From contig NZ_ANIN01000002.1 in the NCBI RefSeq assembly GCF_000320365.1, forward strand, positions 801,594 to 865,593: a DNA stretch of 64,000 bases, written 5' to 3'. The position numbers and the translations under genes are program-made. Origin of the DNA: Moraxella macacae 0408225 (lineage in GTDB: Bacteria; Pseudomonadota; Gammaproteobacteria; Pseudomonadales; Moraxellaceae). The notes beneath the pieces are model-generated. The model searched no databases. It was not told where the DNA came from and was given only the letters and a program-made list of their open reading frames with translations. Below are positions 8,998-18,719 of this stretch, piece after piece (within the stretch, counting starts at the first letter, position 1; each line of letters opens with the position of its first letter).

Positions 8998-9033
8998 TTA
9001 TTAATAAGCATTTAATTATTAATAAGCATTTAA
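8988..9033. repeat. 18-bp tandem repeat across the trpC stop
   Basis: AAGCATTTAATTATTAAT is present twice, followed by a 10-base partial third copy. The TrpC stop codon lies in the first copy. This fills the short gap to the convergent pdxH gene. Confidence 0.9.
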
Positions 9034-9049
9034 AATTGTTTTACGCCAA

Positions 9050-9706
9050 TTAAGGCAACAAACGCTTAATTTGCCAATGGTGATCAACCTTTTGGTATAC
9101 AATGCGATCGTGCATGCGATTGGCTCGCCCTTGCCAAAACTCAATTTTATCCACTGTCAACTGATACCCACCCCAAAAATCCGGTAGTGGAATGTTGCAA
9201 TTTTGGTATTGTTTGGCAAGTTGATTAAATTTTTCGTTCATTGCACTACGGCTTGCCACAACACCGCTTTGTGGCTGGCTTACCCACGCACCAAGCTGGC
9301 TATCAATTGGACGAGTGTGAAAATACCGAGCAGATTGTTCACGACTAAGGCGATCTACTTTACCTGTCAAGCGGATTTGTTGCTCCAAACTTGCCCAAAA
9401 AAACAAGGCCTCGGCATTTGGATTTTCGGCCAAATCCTGTCCTTTTTCGCTGTCATAATTGCTATAAAACACCAACGCAATTTCGTCATCACGTGTGATA
9501 ATTTCTCGCATTAATAAAGTGCGAACGCTTGGTTTATTATCAGCCCCACAAGTTGCCAATGCAAAAGCATAAGCCTCGCCTTGGTAGGTATCTAGGGCTT
9601 CATTAATCCAACGCTGCAATAAAGGATAAGGCTCATTTGGCAAGCAAGTTTCATCAAGTTCGCCTTTTTCATACGACAAACGTTTGGCACTAAAGTCAAT
9701 AGACAT
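9050..9706 (-). CDS. pdxH: Pyridoxamine 5'-phosphate oxidase PdxH
   Basis: 218 residues, the family's usual size. It is an FMN enzyme that oxidises pyridoxine or pyridoxamine phosphate to pyridoxal phosphate. Visible marks: the N-terminal helix ending in EPYPLLQRWINEA, PSVRTLLMRE, FYSNYDSEKGQDLAENP (FMN phosphate and dimer contact region), EQQIRLTGKVDRLS, ARYFHTRPIDSQLGAWVSQPQS, and the C-terminal WGGYQLTVDKIEFWQGRANR with the FMN/PLP contacts. The start is behind TTGGAGCGATC. It is transcribed alone or with prmB upstream (41-base gap). No defect is seen. Confidence 0.97.
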   Translation of the reverse strand: MSIDFSAKRLSYEKGELDETCLPNEPYPLLQRWINEALDTYQGEAYAFALATCGADNKPSVRTLLMREIITRDDEIALVFYSNYDSEKGQDLAENPNAEALFFWASLEQQIRLTGKVDRLSREQSARYFHTRPIDSQLGAWVSQPQSGVVASRSAMNEKFNQLAKQYQNCNIPLPDFWGGYQLTVDKIEFWQGRANRMHDRIVYQKVDHHWQIKRLLP

Positions 9707-9747
9707 GATCGCTCCAATGTAACATTAAGTTAACAAATTAGATAAAA

Positions 9748-10962
9748 TTAATTTAATTGTTCTACATAATGTTGAAAATACTCACGATGTTGCATAAGCT
9801 CATCAAAATCAATCGCAAACACGCCACTACCCCCATTGGCAAAGGTTAACCAATCAAATTGAATGTCAGGATAAGCCTGACGCAAAGCCCATTCACTATC
9901 GCCCACTTCACACACCAATAAACCATTACGCGTTAGGTATTCTGGAGCACGGTATAAAATCTTATGCACAATGTCCAAACCATCTTGCCCTGCCGCCAGT
10001 GCATGATCCGGTTCGTGCAAAAACTCAGGAGGCAATTCTGCCATCGTCGCAGCGTCCACATACGGCGGATTGGTAACAATTAAATCATACTGGTTTTCGG
10101 CCAAAATTTTTTCAAATAAATCAGACTCGATAAGATTTACCTGATGGGCAATGTCTTCATGATGTTCTACATTGACACTTGCCACCTCTAACGCACTTTT
10201 GTCAATATCACTGGCATCTACATGGGCATCAGGAAAACGACTGGCCAGTGCAATACCAATACAACCAGAACCTGTGCATAAATCCAAAATTCGTTCAGGT
10301 TGTGCCAGTTGTTTTTCATACAAACCATGTTGAAAAAATTTTGGTTCTTTTTTACTGCCACTTAGTTTTTCCACCAAATCATTGCTTTCAAAATACGGAT
10401 AAAACTGCTGACGAATAAGCTCATTCATCGGCGAACGTGGAATAAGCACACGCTCATCAACATAAAAAGGCAAATCACAAAAATACGATAAATTTATCAA
10501 ATAACTCAAGGGCTTACGTTCAATAATCCTACGCTGCAATAAACTCAATACTTCTGCTTTTTCACTGTCAGTCAAACGACAATCCAAAATCTGCTCATCT
10601 GCTGACCAATCAAGCGATAATGTATGCAGCACAATGGCGGCCGCTTCTGCAAACACATCGGTTGTCCCTTGTGCAACAACCACATCGTATTCACGCAATT
10701 TACTCACACAAAACCGAATAAAATCGCGAATGGTTTTTAACGATTGTATTGCTTCATCAAACTCATGCTTCATTTCTGCCAATGCGTCATCGTCCAATAA
10801 ATTGGCATGATTGGCAGCAATTTCGCTTAACAAATTATCAATGTTAATTGTGTTACAGGTTTGTTGTTTGTTTGCAACATTTAAATCATTGTTTAGATTA
10901 TCGTGTAAATCATTGTTTGGATTATCGTGTAAACTGTCTATCATCGATGACTGCATAATCAT
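9748..10962 (-). CDS. prmB: Ribosomal protein L3 glutamine methyltransferase PrmB
   Basis: 404 residues against about 310 for typical PrmB. PrmB methylates a glutamine of ribosomal protein L3 using S-adenosylmethionine. Catalytic parts are intact: RSPMNELI, the SAM loop LDLCTGSGCIGIALA, the active-site NPPYVD, and PPEFLHEPDHALAAGQDGLDI. The extra length comes from a low-complexity N-terminus with a repeated NNDLHDNLNND motif and from about 22 residues (SGSKKEPKFFQHGL region) inserted before the SAM loop. ATG at 10956 has better ribosome-site spacing than 10962. Both alternatives give the same enzyme. Confidence 0.92.
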   Translation of the reverse strand: MIMQSSMIDSLHDNPNNDLHDNLNNDLNVANKQQTCNTINIDNLLSEIAANHANLLDDDALAEMKHEFDEAIQSLKTIRDFIRFCVSKLREYDVVVAQGTTDVFAEAAAIVLHTLSLDWSADEQILDCRLTDSEKAEVLSLLQRRIIERKPLSYLINLSYFCDLPFYVDERVLIPRSPMNELIRQQFYPYFESNDLVEKLSGSKKEPKFFQHGLYEKQLAQPERILDLCTGSGCIGIALASRFPDAHVDASDIDKSALEVASVNVEHHEDIAHQVNLIESDLFEKILAENQYDLIVTNPPYVDAATMAELPPEFLHEPDHALAAGQDGLDIVHKILYRAPEYLTRNGLLVCEVGDSEWALRQAYPDIQFDWLTFANGGSGVFAIDFDELMQHREYFQHYVEQLN

Positions 10963-11007
10963 TCCACTTTTTTAACAAAATTTTATTATAGGCAATTAAA
11001 ATAAGGT

Positions 11008-11319
11008 TTATTGATCTTCAACAACAATTGTCATGCCAGCTGTTTTTGCCCCACGCGTACCGCCTGTTAAATGCACAATTTCGCGCTCTGGATCAAGTTC
11101 ATTTAGCAAACAAGCCGCCTTGGCTGCTTTTGTTCCGCCACCACACAATACATAAATTGGGCCGTTTGTGCTTGCCAACAGATCATCACTTAATGTCTCC
11201 AGTGGCTGATTTTTGGCATATTCAATATGCCCTTCTTGGTAAGATTTTTGATCGCGCACGTCCCAAATAATATCTGTAGGTTTTGGCGTAAAGTCGGTAA
11301 TGTGTTTTTCAGTTATCAT
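11008..11319 (-). CDS. Single-domain rhodanese-like protein
   Basis: 103 residues forming one rhodanese domain: IIWDVRDQKSYQEGHI (CH2A-like motif with the conserved Asp-Arg) and the active-site loop VLCGGGTKAAKAA with the persulfide cysteine. Such proteins move sulfane sulfur to an acceptor; the acceptor here is unknown. The start is preceded by AAGGAAAATTTT. It lies between prmB and rluB on the same strand with short spacers. The loop ends in TK rather than the TR or RS of many thiosulfate sulfurtransferases, so substrate preference should not be assumed. Confidence 0.88.
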   Translation of the reverse strand: MITEKHITDFTPKPTDIIWDVRDQKSYQEGHIEYAKNQPLETLSDDLLASTNGPIYVLCGGGTKAAKAACLLNELDPEREIVHLTGGTRGAKTAGMTIVVEDQ

Positions 11320-11340
11320 AAAATTTTCCTTAAATAAATG

Positions 11341-12201
11341 TTAATCTGTTTTGCGTGAACGATGAACTCGGCGGGCTTTAAGTGGTTTTTTCTCTAAGCG
11401 TTCTTTACGCCGTTTTGCCTCTGTGTTTAATCCTGCAATATGGCGCGGACGTAACTTAACCAAATTGGCAAGTTTGTCAATCTCGCTGCGATCAAGCTCT
11501 ATATAGCGACCTGTACGCAACTCTCTTGGTAAACTTACCGTACCGTAACGCACTCTAAGCAGGCGACTCACCTTTAAGCCTTGGCTTTCAAACAAACGAC
11601 GCACTTCACGGTTACGCCCTTCTTTGAGTTTGACTTGATACCATTTATTAATGCCTTCGCCACCTTTTTCTACAATATCGTCAAATTTTGCCAAACCATC
11701 ATCAAGCTCCACCCCTTTGGTTAAGTTGTGCAAAATCTCTGTAGTTACATCGCCCATGACACGCACGGCGTATTCACGCTCCACTTCATTAGATGGGTGC
11801 ATTAAGCGATGTGCCAGTTCGCCATCATTGGTAAACAAAAGCAACCCCGTTGAATTGATATCCAACCGTCCAACCATAACCCAGCGATCATGACTAAGTG
11901 GCGGTAACCGTTCAAATACCGTCGGACGCCCTTTAGGATCGTGCGACGAACAAATTTCACCTTCAGGCTTATAATACATTAAAATGCGACGGCGTTTTTC
12001 GTTTTCGGCCGTATAACGCAATTGACGACCGTCCACACGAATTTCATCTGATTGTCCAACTCTATCACCGATTTTGGCAATTTGACCATTGACACTCACC
12101 CGCCCTTCTTGGATAACAATCTCCATTTGGCGACGCGAACCTAAACCCAAACGCGCGAGGGCTTTTTGTAATTTTTCATCTTTTATAGGCGTGGTTTTCA
12201 T
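11341..12201 (-). CDS. rluB: 23S rRNA pseudouridine synthase RluB
   Basis: 286 residues from the ATG at 12201, which has AGGA eight bases upstream; an in-frame start seven codons earlier lacks this. RluB makes pseudouridine 2605 in 23S rRNA. An N-terminal S4 RNA-binding domain (KLQKALARLGLGSRRQMEI, VSVNGQIAKIGDRV) is followed by the catalytic domain with GRLDINSTGLLLFTNDGE, where the Asp is catalytic, and GRNREVRRLFESQG. A basic tail (RRKERLEKKPLKARR) ends the protein. It lies downstream of scpB on the same strand, an arrangement common in bacteria. RluE or RluF would lack this combination. Confidence 0.93.
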   Translation of the reverse strand: MKTTPIKDEKLQKALARLGLGSRRQMEIVIQEGRVSVNGQIAKIGDRVGQSDEIRVDGRQLRYTAENEKRRRILMYYKPEGEICSSHDPKGRPTVFERLPPLSHDRWVMVGRLDINSTGLLLFTNDGELAHRLMHPSNEVEREYAVRVMGDVTTEILHNLTKGVELDDGLAKFDDIVEKGGEGINKWYQVKLKEGRNREVRRLFESQGLKVSRLLRVRYGTVSLPRELRTGRYIELDRSEIDKLANLVKLRPRHIAGLNTEAKRRKERLEKKPLKARRVHRSRKTD

Positions 12202-12317
12202 AAAGTCATTCCTGTACAACATTTCACAATGTGATTAAAACGCTTATTATACGCTAATTTGGCAAAAATTTGGGATTATTTTTGGCAACAACTTGGCAAT
12301 AACTTGGCAACAATCAA

Positions 12318-12875
12318 TCACATCATGGCCGCTACATCGGGCATTGTTGGCAATTCATTAAGACTTGTCAAACCAAATGCCTCCAAAAATACCGATGTCG
12401 TATGCAATAACGCAGGCCTGCCTAACGTGTCCTTATAGCCACGCTCTTCAATCCAGCCTTTGTCAAACAATTGGCGCAAAATATGACTTGACACGGTTAC
12501 ACCACGCACCTGTTCAATATCTGCACGCGTAACCGGCTGCTTATAAGCAATAATGCTTAACGTTTCTAATAACGCTTGGCTAAGTGTTTCTTGACGCTGT
12601 GGAAAAATTTGTTGAATCAATGGGCTAAATTCAGTTACAATTTGCAAACGATAGCCATTGACTGTTTTTGCCAACATCAACACGCCTGCCGATAAGCGTT
12701 GTTGCAATACGATAAGTGCTCTGTCCAATTCATTTTGGCTAATTTGTAAATATTGGCGCAACTGTTTGTCAGTAACAGGAGATTCCGATGCGTGCAAAAC
12801 CGCCTCTATCATGCGACTGTGATTAAAAGCGGTTTGGTGTTTGTGTTGAAAGTCGTTCAATTGAAGATCGCTCAT
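12318..12875 (-). CDS. scpB: Chromosome segregation and condensation protein ScpB
   Basis: 185 residues from the ATG at 12875 (MSDLQLNDF). The longer open frame upstream is out-of-frame overlap with ppk. ScpB is the winged-helix (kite) subunit of the SMC-ScpAB condensin. Visible marks: MIEAVLHASESPVTDKQL, the wHTH segment LLETLSIIAYKQPVTRADIE, VRGVTVSSHILRQLFDKGWI, and GRPALLHTTSVFLEAFGL. The gene starts four bases after the ppk stop, so the two are probably translationally coupled. scpA, usually its neighbour, is not in the window, which is slightly unusual. Confidence 0.93.
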   Translation of the reverse strand: MSDLQLNDFQHKHQTAFNHSRMIEAVLHASESPVTDKQLRQYLQISQNELDRALIVLQQRLSAGVLMLAKTVNGYRLQIVTEFSPLIQQIFPQRQETLSQALLETLSIIAYKQPVTRADIEQVRGVTVSSHILRQLFDKGWIEERGYKDTLGRPALLHTTSVFLEAFGLTSLNELPTMPDVAAMM

Positions 12876-12879
12876 TGGT

Positions 12880-15045
12880 TTAGTTTGCCACCGTTTTTTT
12901 GTTAAACACGATTTTTTGCAACAAAAAATCTTGTGCTGAAAAAGTTGCTTCATTTTCGCCCATGTTAACAACTTGCCAAGTACCATCAGCACTCAATTGC
13001 CACGCACTGGCGTTGTCTTTTAGATAGTTTTGCAAATCTTCATGAATGCGTTTAAACACAACAGGATCATCAATCGGAAATGCCACTTCCACGCGGTTAA
13101 ATAAATTACGTTCCATCAGATCGGCACTGGCACAATACAGTTTTGCTTTTTGCTTACCATCATCAAGCGAGCCATTGGCAAAATAATACACGCGTGTGTG
13201 CTCCAAAAACCGCCCAATCACAGAACGCACGCAAATATTATCCGACACGCCTAGCAATTGTGGACGCAAACAACAAATAGAGCGAATAATTAAATCTACT
13301 TTTACCCCAGCTTGCGATGCTTCATATAGTTTATCAATGATCTGTTTTTCGGTTAACGCGTTGACTTTGATGACAATTCTTCCCTGCTTGCCTGCTTTGG
13401 CTTGAGCAATTTCATTGTCAATTAATTGCAACAAGGTATCATGCAAACTAAATGGTGCATAAAGCAACCGCTGTAATTTGGCAGGTTTACCCATACCGGT
13501 TAAAATATTAAAAATTTTATGCACATCTTCTGTAATGGCTTCATTGGCGGTAAACAACCCATAATCGGTATAGGCTTTGGCATTGCCAGCGTGATAATTC
13601 CCTGTGCCAAGATGTGCATAACGGTGCAATTTACTCTCTTCGCGGCGGATAATGAGCATTAATTTGGCATGAGTTTTATAACCAACCACGCCATATACCA
13701 CAACCGCTCCAGCTTGTTGTAATAAATTTGCCACTTCAATGTTGGATTTTTCATCAAATCTGGCTCTAAGTTCAATCACCGCCGTTACTTCTTTGCCGTT
13801 ACGAGCTGCCTCTGCCAAGGCTTGTACGATTTCAGAATTTGCCCCGGAGCGGTATAACGTTTGTTTAATTGCCAATACATTGGGATCGCTTGCTGCCTGG
13901 CGTATCAAATTGACAATGGGTGCAAACGCATGAAAAGGGTGATGCACCAGTACATCTTGTTTGCGAATGGCGTGAAACACGTTTTCATTTTTTTCCCACA
14001 TTTCACGGCGAAACGCTTTTGGAATTTCGTGATTAAATGCCTGATAACGCAGCTTTGGAATTTTAAAATCAAACAAAAGCCGCGTTAAATTAACCGGGCC
14101 ATTTACCCGATACAGTTGCTCTTCGGTCAGATCAAATTCATTTAACAAAAAATCTGCAATAACTTGTGGACAATTTTCGGTTACCTCTAAGCGCACTTTT
14201 GCTCCAAAACGGCGATTATCCAGTTCACCCTCCAATGCTTTGGCATAATCGTCAACATCTTCTGCCAAATCCAAATCTGCGTTGCGCGTTAGGCGAAATT
14301 GATGACAACCGGTAATTTTGATGTTGGGAAACAAATCACCAATATGTTCATGAATGACTGCAGTGAGCATAATGTGATGTTCTTTACCCTCTGTCAATTC
14401 ATCAGGCAAGCGAATAACGCGTGGCAAACTGCGCGGAGCTGGCACAACCGCCAAATCAATCTCACGTCCAAAAGCATCTTTACCATCTAAAGTTACCATA
14501 AAATTTAGACTTTTGTTGACCAATCTTGGAAATGGGTGTGCCAAATCAATGCTAATCGGTGTTAACACGGGGGCAACTTGACTGTCAAAATACTCTTTTA
14601 CCCACTTAGCTTGGACAGGGGTTAATTCATCGCGTCTTAGATACCGAATATCCTGTTTGGCAAGATCAGGCAAAATGCTTTCATTTAAAATCCGATACTG
14701 TTCATCAACCGCTTCATGGGCAATTTTAGAAATTTGCAACAACACTTCACTCGGCGGTATGCCATCAATGCTGCTTACCACATCGCCCATTTGTAGATTT
14801 TGCATTAAACCTGCCACGCGAATTTCAAAAAATTCATCAAGGTTTGATGAAAAGATAATTAAGAAAAACAAACGCTCTAACAATGGGTGGCGCGGATCGG
14901 TTGCTTGCGCCAATACCCGTTGGTGAAACTGCAATAGTGATAATTCACGATTAAAATACAGATCACTGTCGGTATCGGCAAATACATTTGGATAACGGAT
15001 ATGGCTTAAAAGCGTAGTTTCAGTAAGTTCTGAGGTGATTGACAT
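12880..15045 (-). CDS. ppk: Polyphosphate kinase 1
   Basis: 721 residues, full length. Ppk1 reversibly makes polyphosphate from ATP and is a peripheral membrane enzyme. Visible marks: the N-terminal [33 protein letters not shown], the head domain, [20 protein letters not shown], the autophosphorylated His in [15 protein letters not shown], and the second catalytic His in [12 protein letters not shown], with [17 protein letters not shown] between them. It is followed at once by scpB and then rluB on the same strand. The 153-base spacer upstream (15046 to 15198) is A/T rich and probably holds its promoter. Confidence 0.97.
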   Translation of the reverse strand: MSITSELTETTLLSHIRYPNVFADTDSDLYFNRELSLLQFHQRVLAQATDPRHPLLERLFFLIIFSSNLDEFFEIRVAGLMQNLQMGDVVSSIDGIPPSEVLLQISKIAHEAVDEQYRILNESILPDLAKQDIRYLRRDELTPVQAKWVKEYFDSQVAPVLTPISIDLAHPFPRLVNKSLNFMVTLDGKDAFGREIDLAVVPAPRSLPRVIRLPDELTEGKEHHIMLTAVIHEHIGDLFPNIKITGCHQFRLTRNADLDLAEDVDDYAKALEGELDNRRFGAKVRLEVTENCPQVIADFLLNEFDLTEEQLYRVNGPVNLTRLLFDFKIPKLRYQAFNHEIPKAFRREMWEKNENVFHAIRKQDVLVHHPFHAFAPIVNLIRQAASDPNVLAIKQTLYRSGANSEIVQALAEAARNGKEVTAVIELRARFDEKSNIEVANLLQQAGAVVVYGVVGYKTHAKLMLIIRREESKLHRYAHLGTGNYHAGNAKAYTDYGLFTANEAITEDVHKIFNILTGMGKPAKLQRLLYAPFSLHDTLLQLIDNEIAQAKAGKQGRIVIKVNALTEKQIIDKLYEASQAGVKVDLIIRSICCLRPQLLGVSDNICVRSVIGRFLEHTRVYYFANGSLDDGKQKAKLYCASADLMERNLFNRVEVAFPIDDPVVFKRIHEDLQNYLKDNASAWQLSADGTWQVVNMGENEATFSAQDFLLQKIVFNKKTVAN

Positions 15046-15198
15046 GGCTGTTCCTTAATATCAACACATAAATCTTGAGACGACTTAAAATTGCAAAATC
15101 AACCAATCAAAAGATAAGTAATGAACAATGAATAGTTAATAGACAGTTATAATCATATAAGATAAAAACTTAATTTTCAATCTATTTCTTAACAAACT

Positions 15199-15924
15199 TC
15201 AATCAGGCAAATCCGCCCCACCCATGCGACGCAAAATAATCTTGGTTTTATTGTTAAGCCGTTGATTTTTTCGGTTTTTTTGGTAAAATTTTGGATTTGG
15301 CAACATCGCAACCAGTGATGCCGCCTCACGCTTTGTTAAACGTTTGGCTGGTTTGTTAAAATAATGTTGCGTCGCTTCTTCAATGCCATAAATGCCATTG
15401 CCAAATTCTACCACATTAAGATACGCGGTTAAAATTCGCTCTTTTGTCCACAATTGTTCAATCATCAAGGTAATCAATGCCTCCTCGCCCTTACGGATAT
15501 AAGAACGTTGCGGAAATAAAAACAGATTTTTAGCAAGCTGTTGACTAATCGTTGAGCCACCGGCAGAGATTTTACCTGCTTTTTGGTTGGTTTTAATTGC
15601 GTTTTCAATCCCTTGAATGTCAAAACCTTGATGATTGGCAAAATTGGCATCTTCACTGGCAATCACCGCCCGTTTGACATTGATTGAAATTTGGTCATCG
15701 TTTATCCATGTTTGTTTTACATCATTAGACGTAGAAATTCGGTGTAAAATCATAAACATACTGTGATTAATCGGCTGTGTTTTCCAGATCATTAATAACG
15801 CCAAAACCATCAAATGCAAGGCCAAAAACACCGTCAATATCCCCAAAAATAAGCGTTTTAACCATGTGTTAAAGCCTACAACAAACTTGGTTGGCATCTG
15901 AGAATCGCTATTGGATTTTGACAT
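15199..15924 (-). CDS. mtgA: Monofunctional peptidoglycan transglycosylase MtgA
   Basis: 241 residues, matching MtgA. It polymerises lipid II into glycan strands at the inner membrane. A single transmembrane anchor (residues about 20 to 48, LFLGILTVFLALHLMVLALL) is followed by one glycosyltransferase family 51 domain: AVIASEDANFANHQGFD with the catalytic Glu, GGSTISQQLAKNLFLF, RKGEEALITLMIEQLWTKE with the second Glu, and YLNVVEFGNGIYGIEEA. No transpeptidase domain follows, which separates it from class A PBPs. It stands alone, divergent from the glutaredoxin-like gene. Confidence 0.96.
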   Translation of the reverse strand: MSKSNSDSQMPTKFVVGFNTWLKRLFLGILTVFLALHLMVLALLMIWKTQPINHSMFMILHRISTSNDVKQTWINDDQISINVKRAVIASEDANFANHQGFDIQGIENAIKTNQKAGKISAGGSTISQQLAKNLFLFPQRSYIRKGEEALITLMIEQLWTKERILTAYLNVVEFGNGIYGIEEATQHYFNKPAKRLTKREAASLVAMLPNPKFYQKNRKNQRLNNKTKIILRRMGGADLPD

Positions 15925-16034
15925 ACATTAACCATTAAATCGCAACTTGTTAAACCAAAAAATATACCTTATTATAGCAGTTTTGGCTATCTTTTATTAG
16001 CATACTTTTATCATCATACTTGCAGAGCAACCCT

Positions 16035-16283
16035 ATGAAACCTATACATACTCCAATGATTTGGCAATTATATGGCACGGTCGGCTGTCATTTGTGTGAA
16101 TTGGCAATCGCCGAACTAACAAAAGCCCAAAAAATCGCAGATATTACATGGGAGTATGTGGATATTGCCACGTTTGACAATCCGTTAACGCACGCATGGT
16201 CGGACAAAATTCCTGTTTTGGTAACCCAAAATCATACTTTATTTTATCCGTTCTCTGTCATGGATATTTTAGCTTGTCTTTAA
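16035..16283 (+). CDS. Glutaredoxin-like (DUF836-type) thiol protein
   Basis: 82 residues from the ATG at 16035; an in-frame TTG five codons earlier has no better ribosome site. The fold is glutaredoxin-like: a first strand IWQLYGTVGCHLCELA with a CHLC active site, WEYVDIATFDN, and the cis-Pro strand KIPVLVT. It lacks the canonical Cys-Pro-Tyr-Cys of true glutaredoxin, which points to the DUF836 thiol-oxidoreductase group. The substrate is unknown. The stop codon sits in a three-copy 18-bp tandem repeat. It diverges from mtgA. Confidence 0.82.
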   Translation: MKPIHTPMIWQLYGTVGCHLCELAIAELTKAQKIADITWEYVDIATFDNPLTHAWSDKIPVLVTQNHTLFYPFSVMDILACL

Positions 16284-16322
16284 AATTTAGCTTGTCTTTA
16301 AAATTTAGCTTGTCTTTAAAAT
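16269..16322. repeat. Three-copy 18-bp tandem repeat across a stop
   Basis: TTAGCTTGTCTTTAAAAT is present three times without a gap. The first copy holds the stop codon of the glutaredoxin-like gene. Reading frames would stay open for several units if that stop were lost. Confidence 0.92.
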
Positions 16323-16450
16323 TTAGATTTACTTTAGTTATTTTGCATTTCATGTTATCATTTGGTGGCAAGTTTTTTTTAAACAGTTTTAAACAATCTT
16401 TTTTTTAAACAATCTTTTAAAACATTTTTTAATGCACATTTGGAGCAAAT

Positions 16451-17122
16451 ATGCCGTTCACAAAACGCATGATAAGTTACATGGTAAGTTTGGGTGCGAT
16501 CATTGGCAGTTTGGTATTGCCTGTTTCTGCATTTGCCAAAAACGTCGCAACCGCTCAAATTCAAACAGCACAGCACAGTTGCCAGTATTACCTACCAGCA
16601 GGACAAGTCGGTTTTTATCACTTTAAATTCCCTGAAGCATCGAGCCGTGATTTGGTAACCGTAAAGGGCTATAAAGTACATCGCATGGCCGCTGATGAAT
16701 TACGCCGCATGATGGCCGATGCACGCAGTCAAGGGGCAAATTTGACGATTGGATCGGCGTTTCGATCGGTAGATTATCAACGCGGTATCATCAAACGCAA
16801 ACAAAAAGCCGGGCAAAGCGATCAACAAATTTATTCCGTCTCATCACACCCTGGTTTTTCTGAACACCATACAGGGCTTGCGATTGATTTTGCTCCGATT
16901 AATGACAATTTTGCCAAAACCGCAGGTTATCGTTGGTTGCAACAAAACGCCCACAATTACGGCTTTGTGCAAACTTTTTCGTCTACTTATTCAAAAGCCA
17001 CAGGCATTTCCCAAGAATCTTGGCATTGGAAATATACAGGCACACCTAAGGCCAAAGCCATGCTTGCCAATGGCGAATGTTACGCCAAACCAAAAACAGA
17101 TTGGCAAGGCGTAACCGATTGA
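16451..17122 (+). CDS. VanY-type D-alanyl-D-alanine carboxypeptidase
   Basis: 223 residues with a signal peptide (MISYMVSLGAIIGSLVLPVS, cut near AFA-KN), so a periplasmic enzyme. It is a LAS/VanY zinc peptidase that removes terminal D-Ala from peptidoglycan stem peptides. Visible marks: LTIGSAFRSVDYQRGI, the zinc motif SEHHTGLAIDF (His and Asp ligands), and ESWHWKYTG with the catalytic Glu and third ligand His. GGAG stands five bases before the ATG. It converges on pabB with a shared terminator between. DacB or VanX are less likely because of the SEHHTG motif. A normal wall role, not vancomycin resistance, is expected. Confidence 0.9.
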   Translation: MPFTKRMISYMVSLGAIIGSLVLPVSAFAKNVATAQIQTAQHSCQYYLPAGQVGFYHFKFPEASSRDLVTVKGYKVHRMAADELRRMMADARSQGANLTIGSAFRSVDYQRGIIKRKQKAGQSDQQIYSVSSHPGFSEHHTGLAIDFAPINDNFAKTAGYRWLQQNAHNYGFVQTFSSTYSKATGISQESWHWKYTGTPKAKAMLANGECYAKPKTDWQGVTD

Positions 17123-17194
17123 TTATTAAGGTTGATTATTAAGCGTTTTCATTTAAAAAAATTTATAAAAAATTAAAAATTACAAATTAAAAAA

Positions 17195-17241
17195 TTAAAA
17201 ATTACAAAACGATCAATTACGATCTGTTTTGTAATTTTTAA
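17195..17241. terminator. Shared terminator between convergent vanY-like gene and pabB
   Basis: A long stem TTAAAAATTACAAAACGATC, loop AATTAC, then its near-complement with one bulged T. A/T tracts flank both sides, so it can act in both directions. Confidence 0.75.
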
Positions 17242-17246
17242 CACGC

Positions 17247-18719
17247 TTATTTTGCTAAAAATTTTAACAAATTCCCCACTTTATCAAAGCATTCTTGATA
17301 CTCCGCCCTACAATCTGATGCAATGGTTACACCACCGCCCGCCCACAGTTCTACCCTGTCATTATAGGCTTGTAGCGTACGAATTAGCACATTCCATTGC
17401 CCACTGCCGTCAAAATTCAGATAACCAAGCGTGCCACAATACGCACCACGATTATCACTTTCCAGTTCATGAATGATCTCAACCGCCCGTTTTTTTGGCG
17501 TGCCTGTGATTGACCCTGCAGGCAAACTTTGTAACAGTGCTGTCATTGGGTGAATTTTAGGTTTAAGCGTGGCGGTAACCGTGCTGACCATATGATGTAC
17601 ATTGCTAAAACTTTCAATATCAAATAATTTTGGCACAGCAACCGAACCTGTTTTGGCATATTTACCCAAATCATTGCGCAACAAATCCACAATCATCACA
17701 TTTTCAGCAATATCTTTTTCACTTAAACTTAATTCATGTTTTAGTTTTTCATCAATATTTGCATCAGCATGTCGAGGACGCGTGCCTTTTATTGGCTTAG
17801 TAATTAATTCTATCTGATGATTTTTTTTAACAAAAGTAAAAAATAATTCAGGCGAACAGCTTAAAACTTCCATGCCCTTAACTTTTAAATAACCTGAAAA
17901 ATCGGTCTGCATTGGCAATTGTAAAGGCGTTAAACAGTCGGCTAATGTTTGGTTTTTTAATTTGGCTTGCCACTGCTGAGTTAAATTAATCTGATAACAA
18001 TCGCCTGCGTACAGATAGCGTTGCACCTTATCAAAAGCACGCTGATAATCGGCATATTGCCAACTGGCAGACAATGTTAACGGTTTATAGACATGCGTTT
18101 TAACCACCAAATTTTGCTCAAAAATCTCGGTAAGCTGCTGTCTTATTGCCACCAAATCAGTTAATTCTGTTGTATAACTTATTAAATACCAATTGTGATT
18201 AAGTTTTTGTAAAAAGTAAGGATAATGAGCAAAAAAAGCACAGGGCTTATTATAATCAAGCGAATGTTTTGCCAAATCCGCCAGTGCATGTGCCGAAAAA
18301 TCATAACTCACAAAACCAATTAAACCATTTTGATAATAATTTAAATCGGCATTGTGATTTTTAACAACAGTGTGATATTTAACAACAGATTGATTTTGCT
18401 CACAAAAATCAACCAATAATTGATTAATTTGCTCAAAATTCAATACATAGGTTTTGTTTTTTTGATTGGTTGTAACGTCATTGATCGTAACGTTAAACAA
18501 GTTTGGTTGCTCACTAAAATAAACCACAAAACTGGTTTTTGGCAAAAATGCAATTAAATTTTGCCCATGATTATTAAGAAAAACAGGATAAAAATCAGGC
18601 ATTTTTGCTAAAATTTTAACAATATCCACTTGATGCCAAGGTTGCAAAAACTCGCATGGCAATTGATTGGCAATATTTAGCACAGTTACATCACCATTGT
18701 TCAAGTTTAATTTCACCAC
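17247..18719 (-). CDS. pabB: Aminodeoxychorismate synthase component I PabB
   Basis: 490 residues. It converts chorismate plus ammonia to 4-amino-4-deoxychorismate for folate. Chorismate-binding-family marks: YQINLTQQWQ, SCSPELFF, TKPIKGTRPR, MIVDLLRNDLGK, PAGSITGTPKKRAVEII and WAGGGVTIASDC. The Lys in PIKGT marks PabB; TrpE has Ala there. The ammonia donor would be a PabA/TrpG amidotransferase, and trpG in this window is a candidate. Its start overlaps the end of the helicase gene by 29 bases, so they are probably in one transcript. The N-terminal half is less conserved. Confidence 0.93.
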   Translation of the reverse strand: MVKLNLNNGDVTVLNIANQLPCEFLQPWHQVDIVKILAKMPDFYPVFLNNHGQNLIAFLPKTSFVVYFSEQPNLFNVTINDVTTNQKNKTYVLNFEQINQLLVDFCEQNQSVVKYHTVVKNHNADLNYYQNGLIGFVSYDFSAHALADLAKHSLDYNKPCAFFAHYPYFLQKLNHNWYLISYTTELTDLVAIRQQLTEIFEQNLVVKTHVYKPLTLSASWQYADYQRAFDKVQRYLYAGDCYQINLTQQWQAKLKNQTLADCLTPLQLPMQTDFSGYLKVKGMEVLSCSPELFFTFVKKNHQIELITKPIKGTRPRHADANIDEKLKHELSLSEKDIAENVMIVDLLRNDLGKYAKTGSVAVPKLFDIESFSNVHHMVSTVTATLKPKIHPMTALLQSLPAGSITGTPKKRAVEIIHELESDNRGAYCGTLGYLNFDGSGQWNVLIRTLQAYNDRVELWAGGGVTIASDCRAEYQECFDKVGNLLKFLAK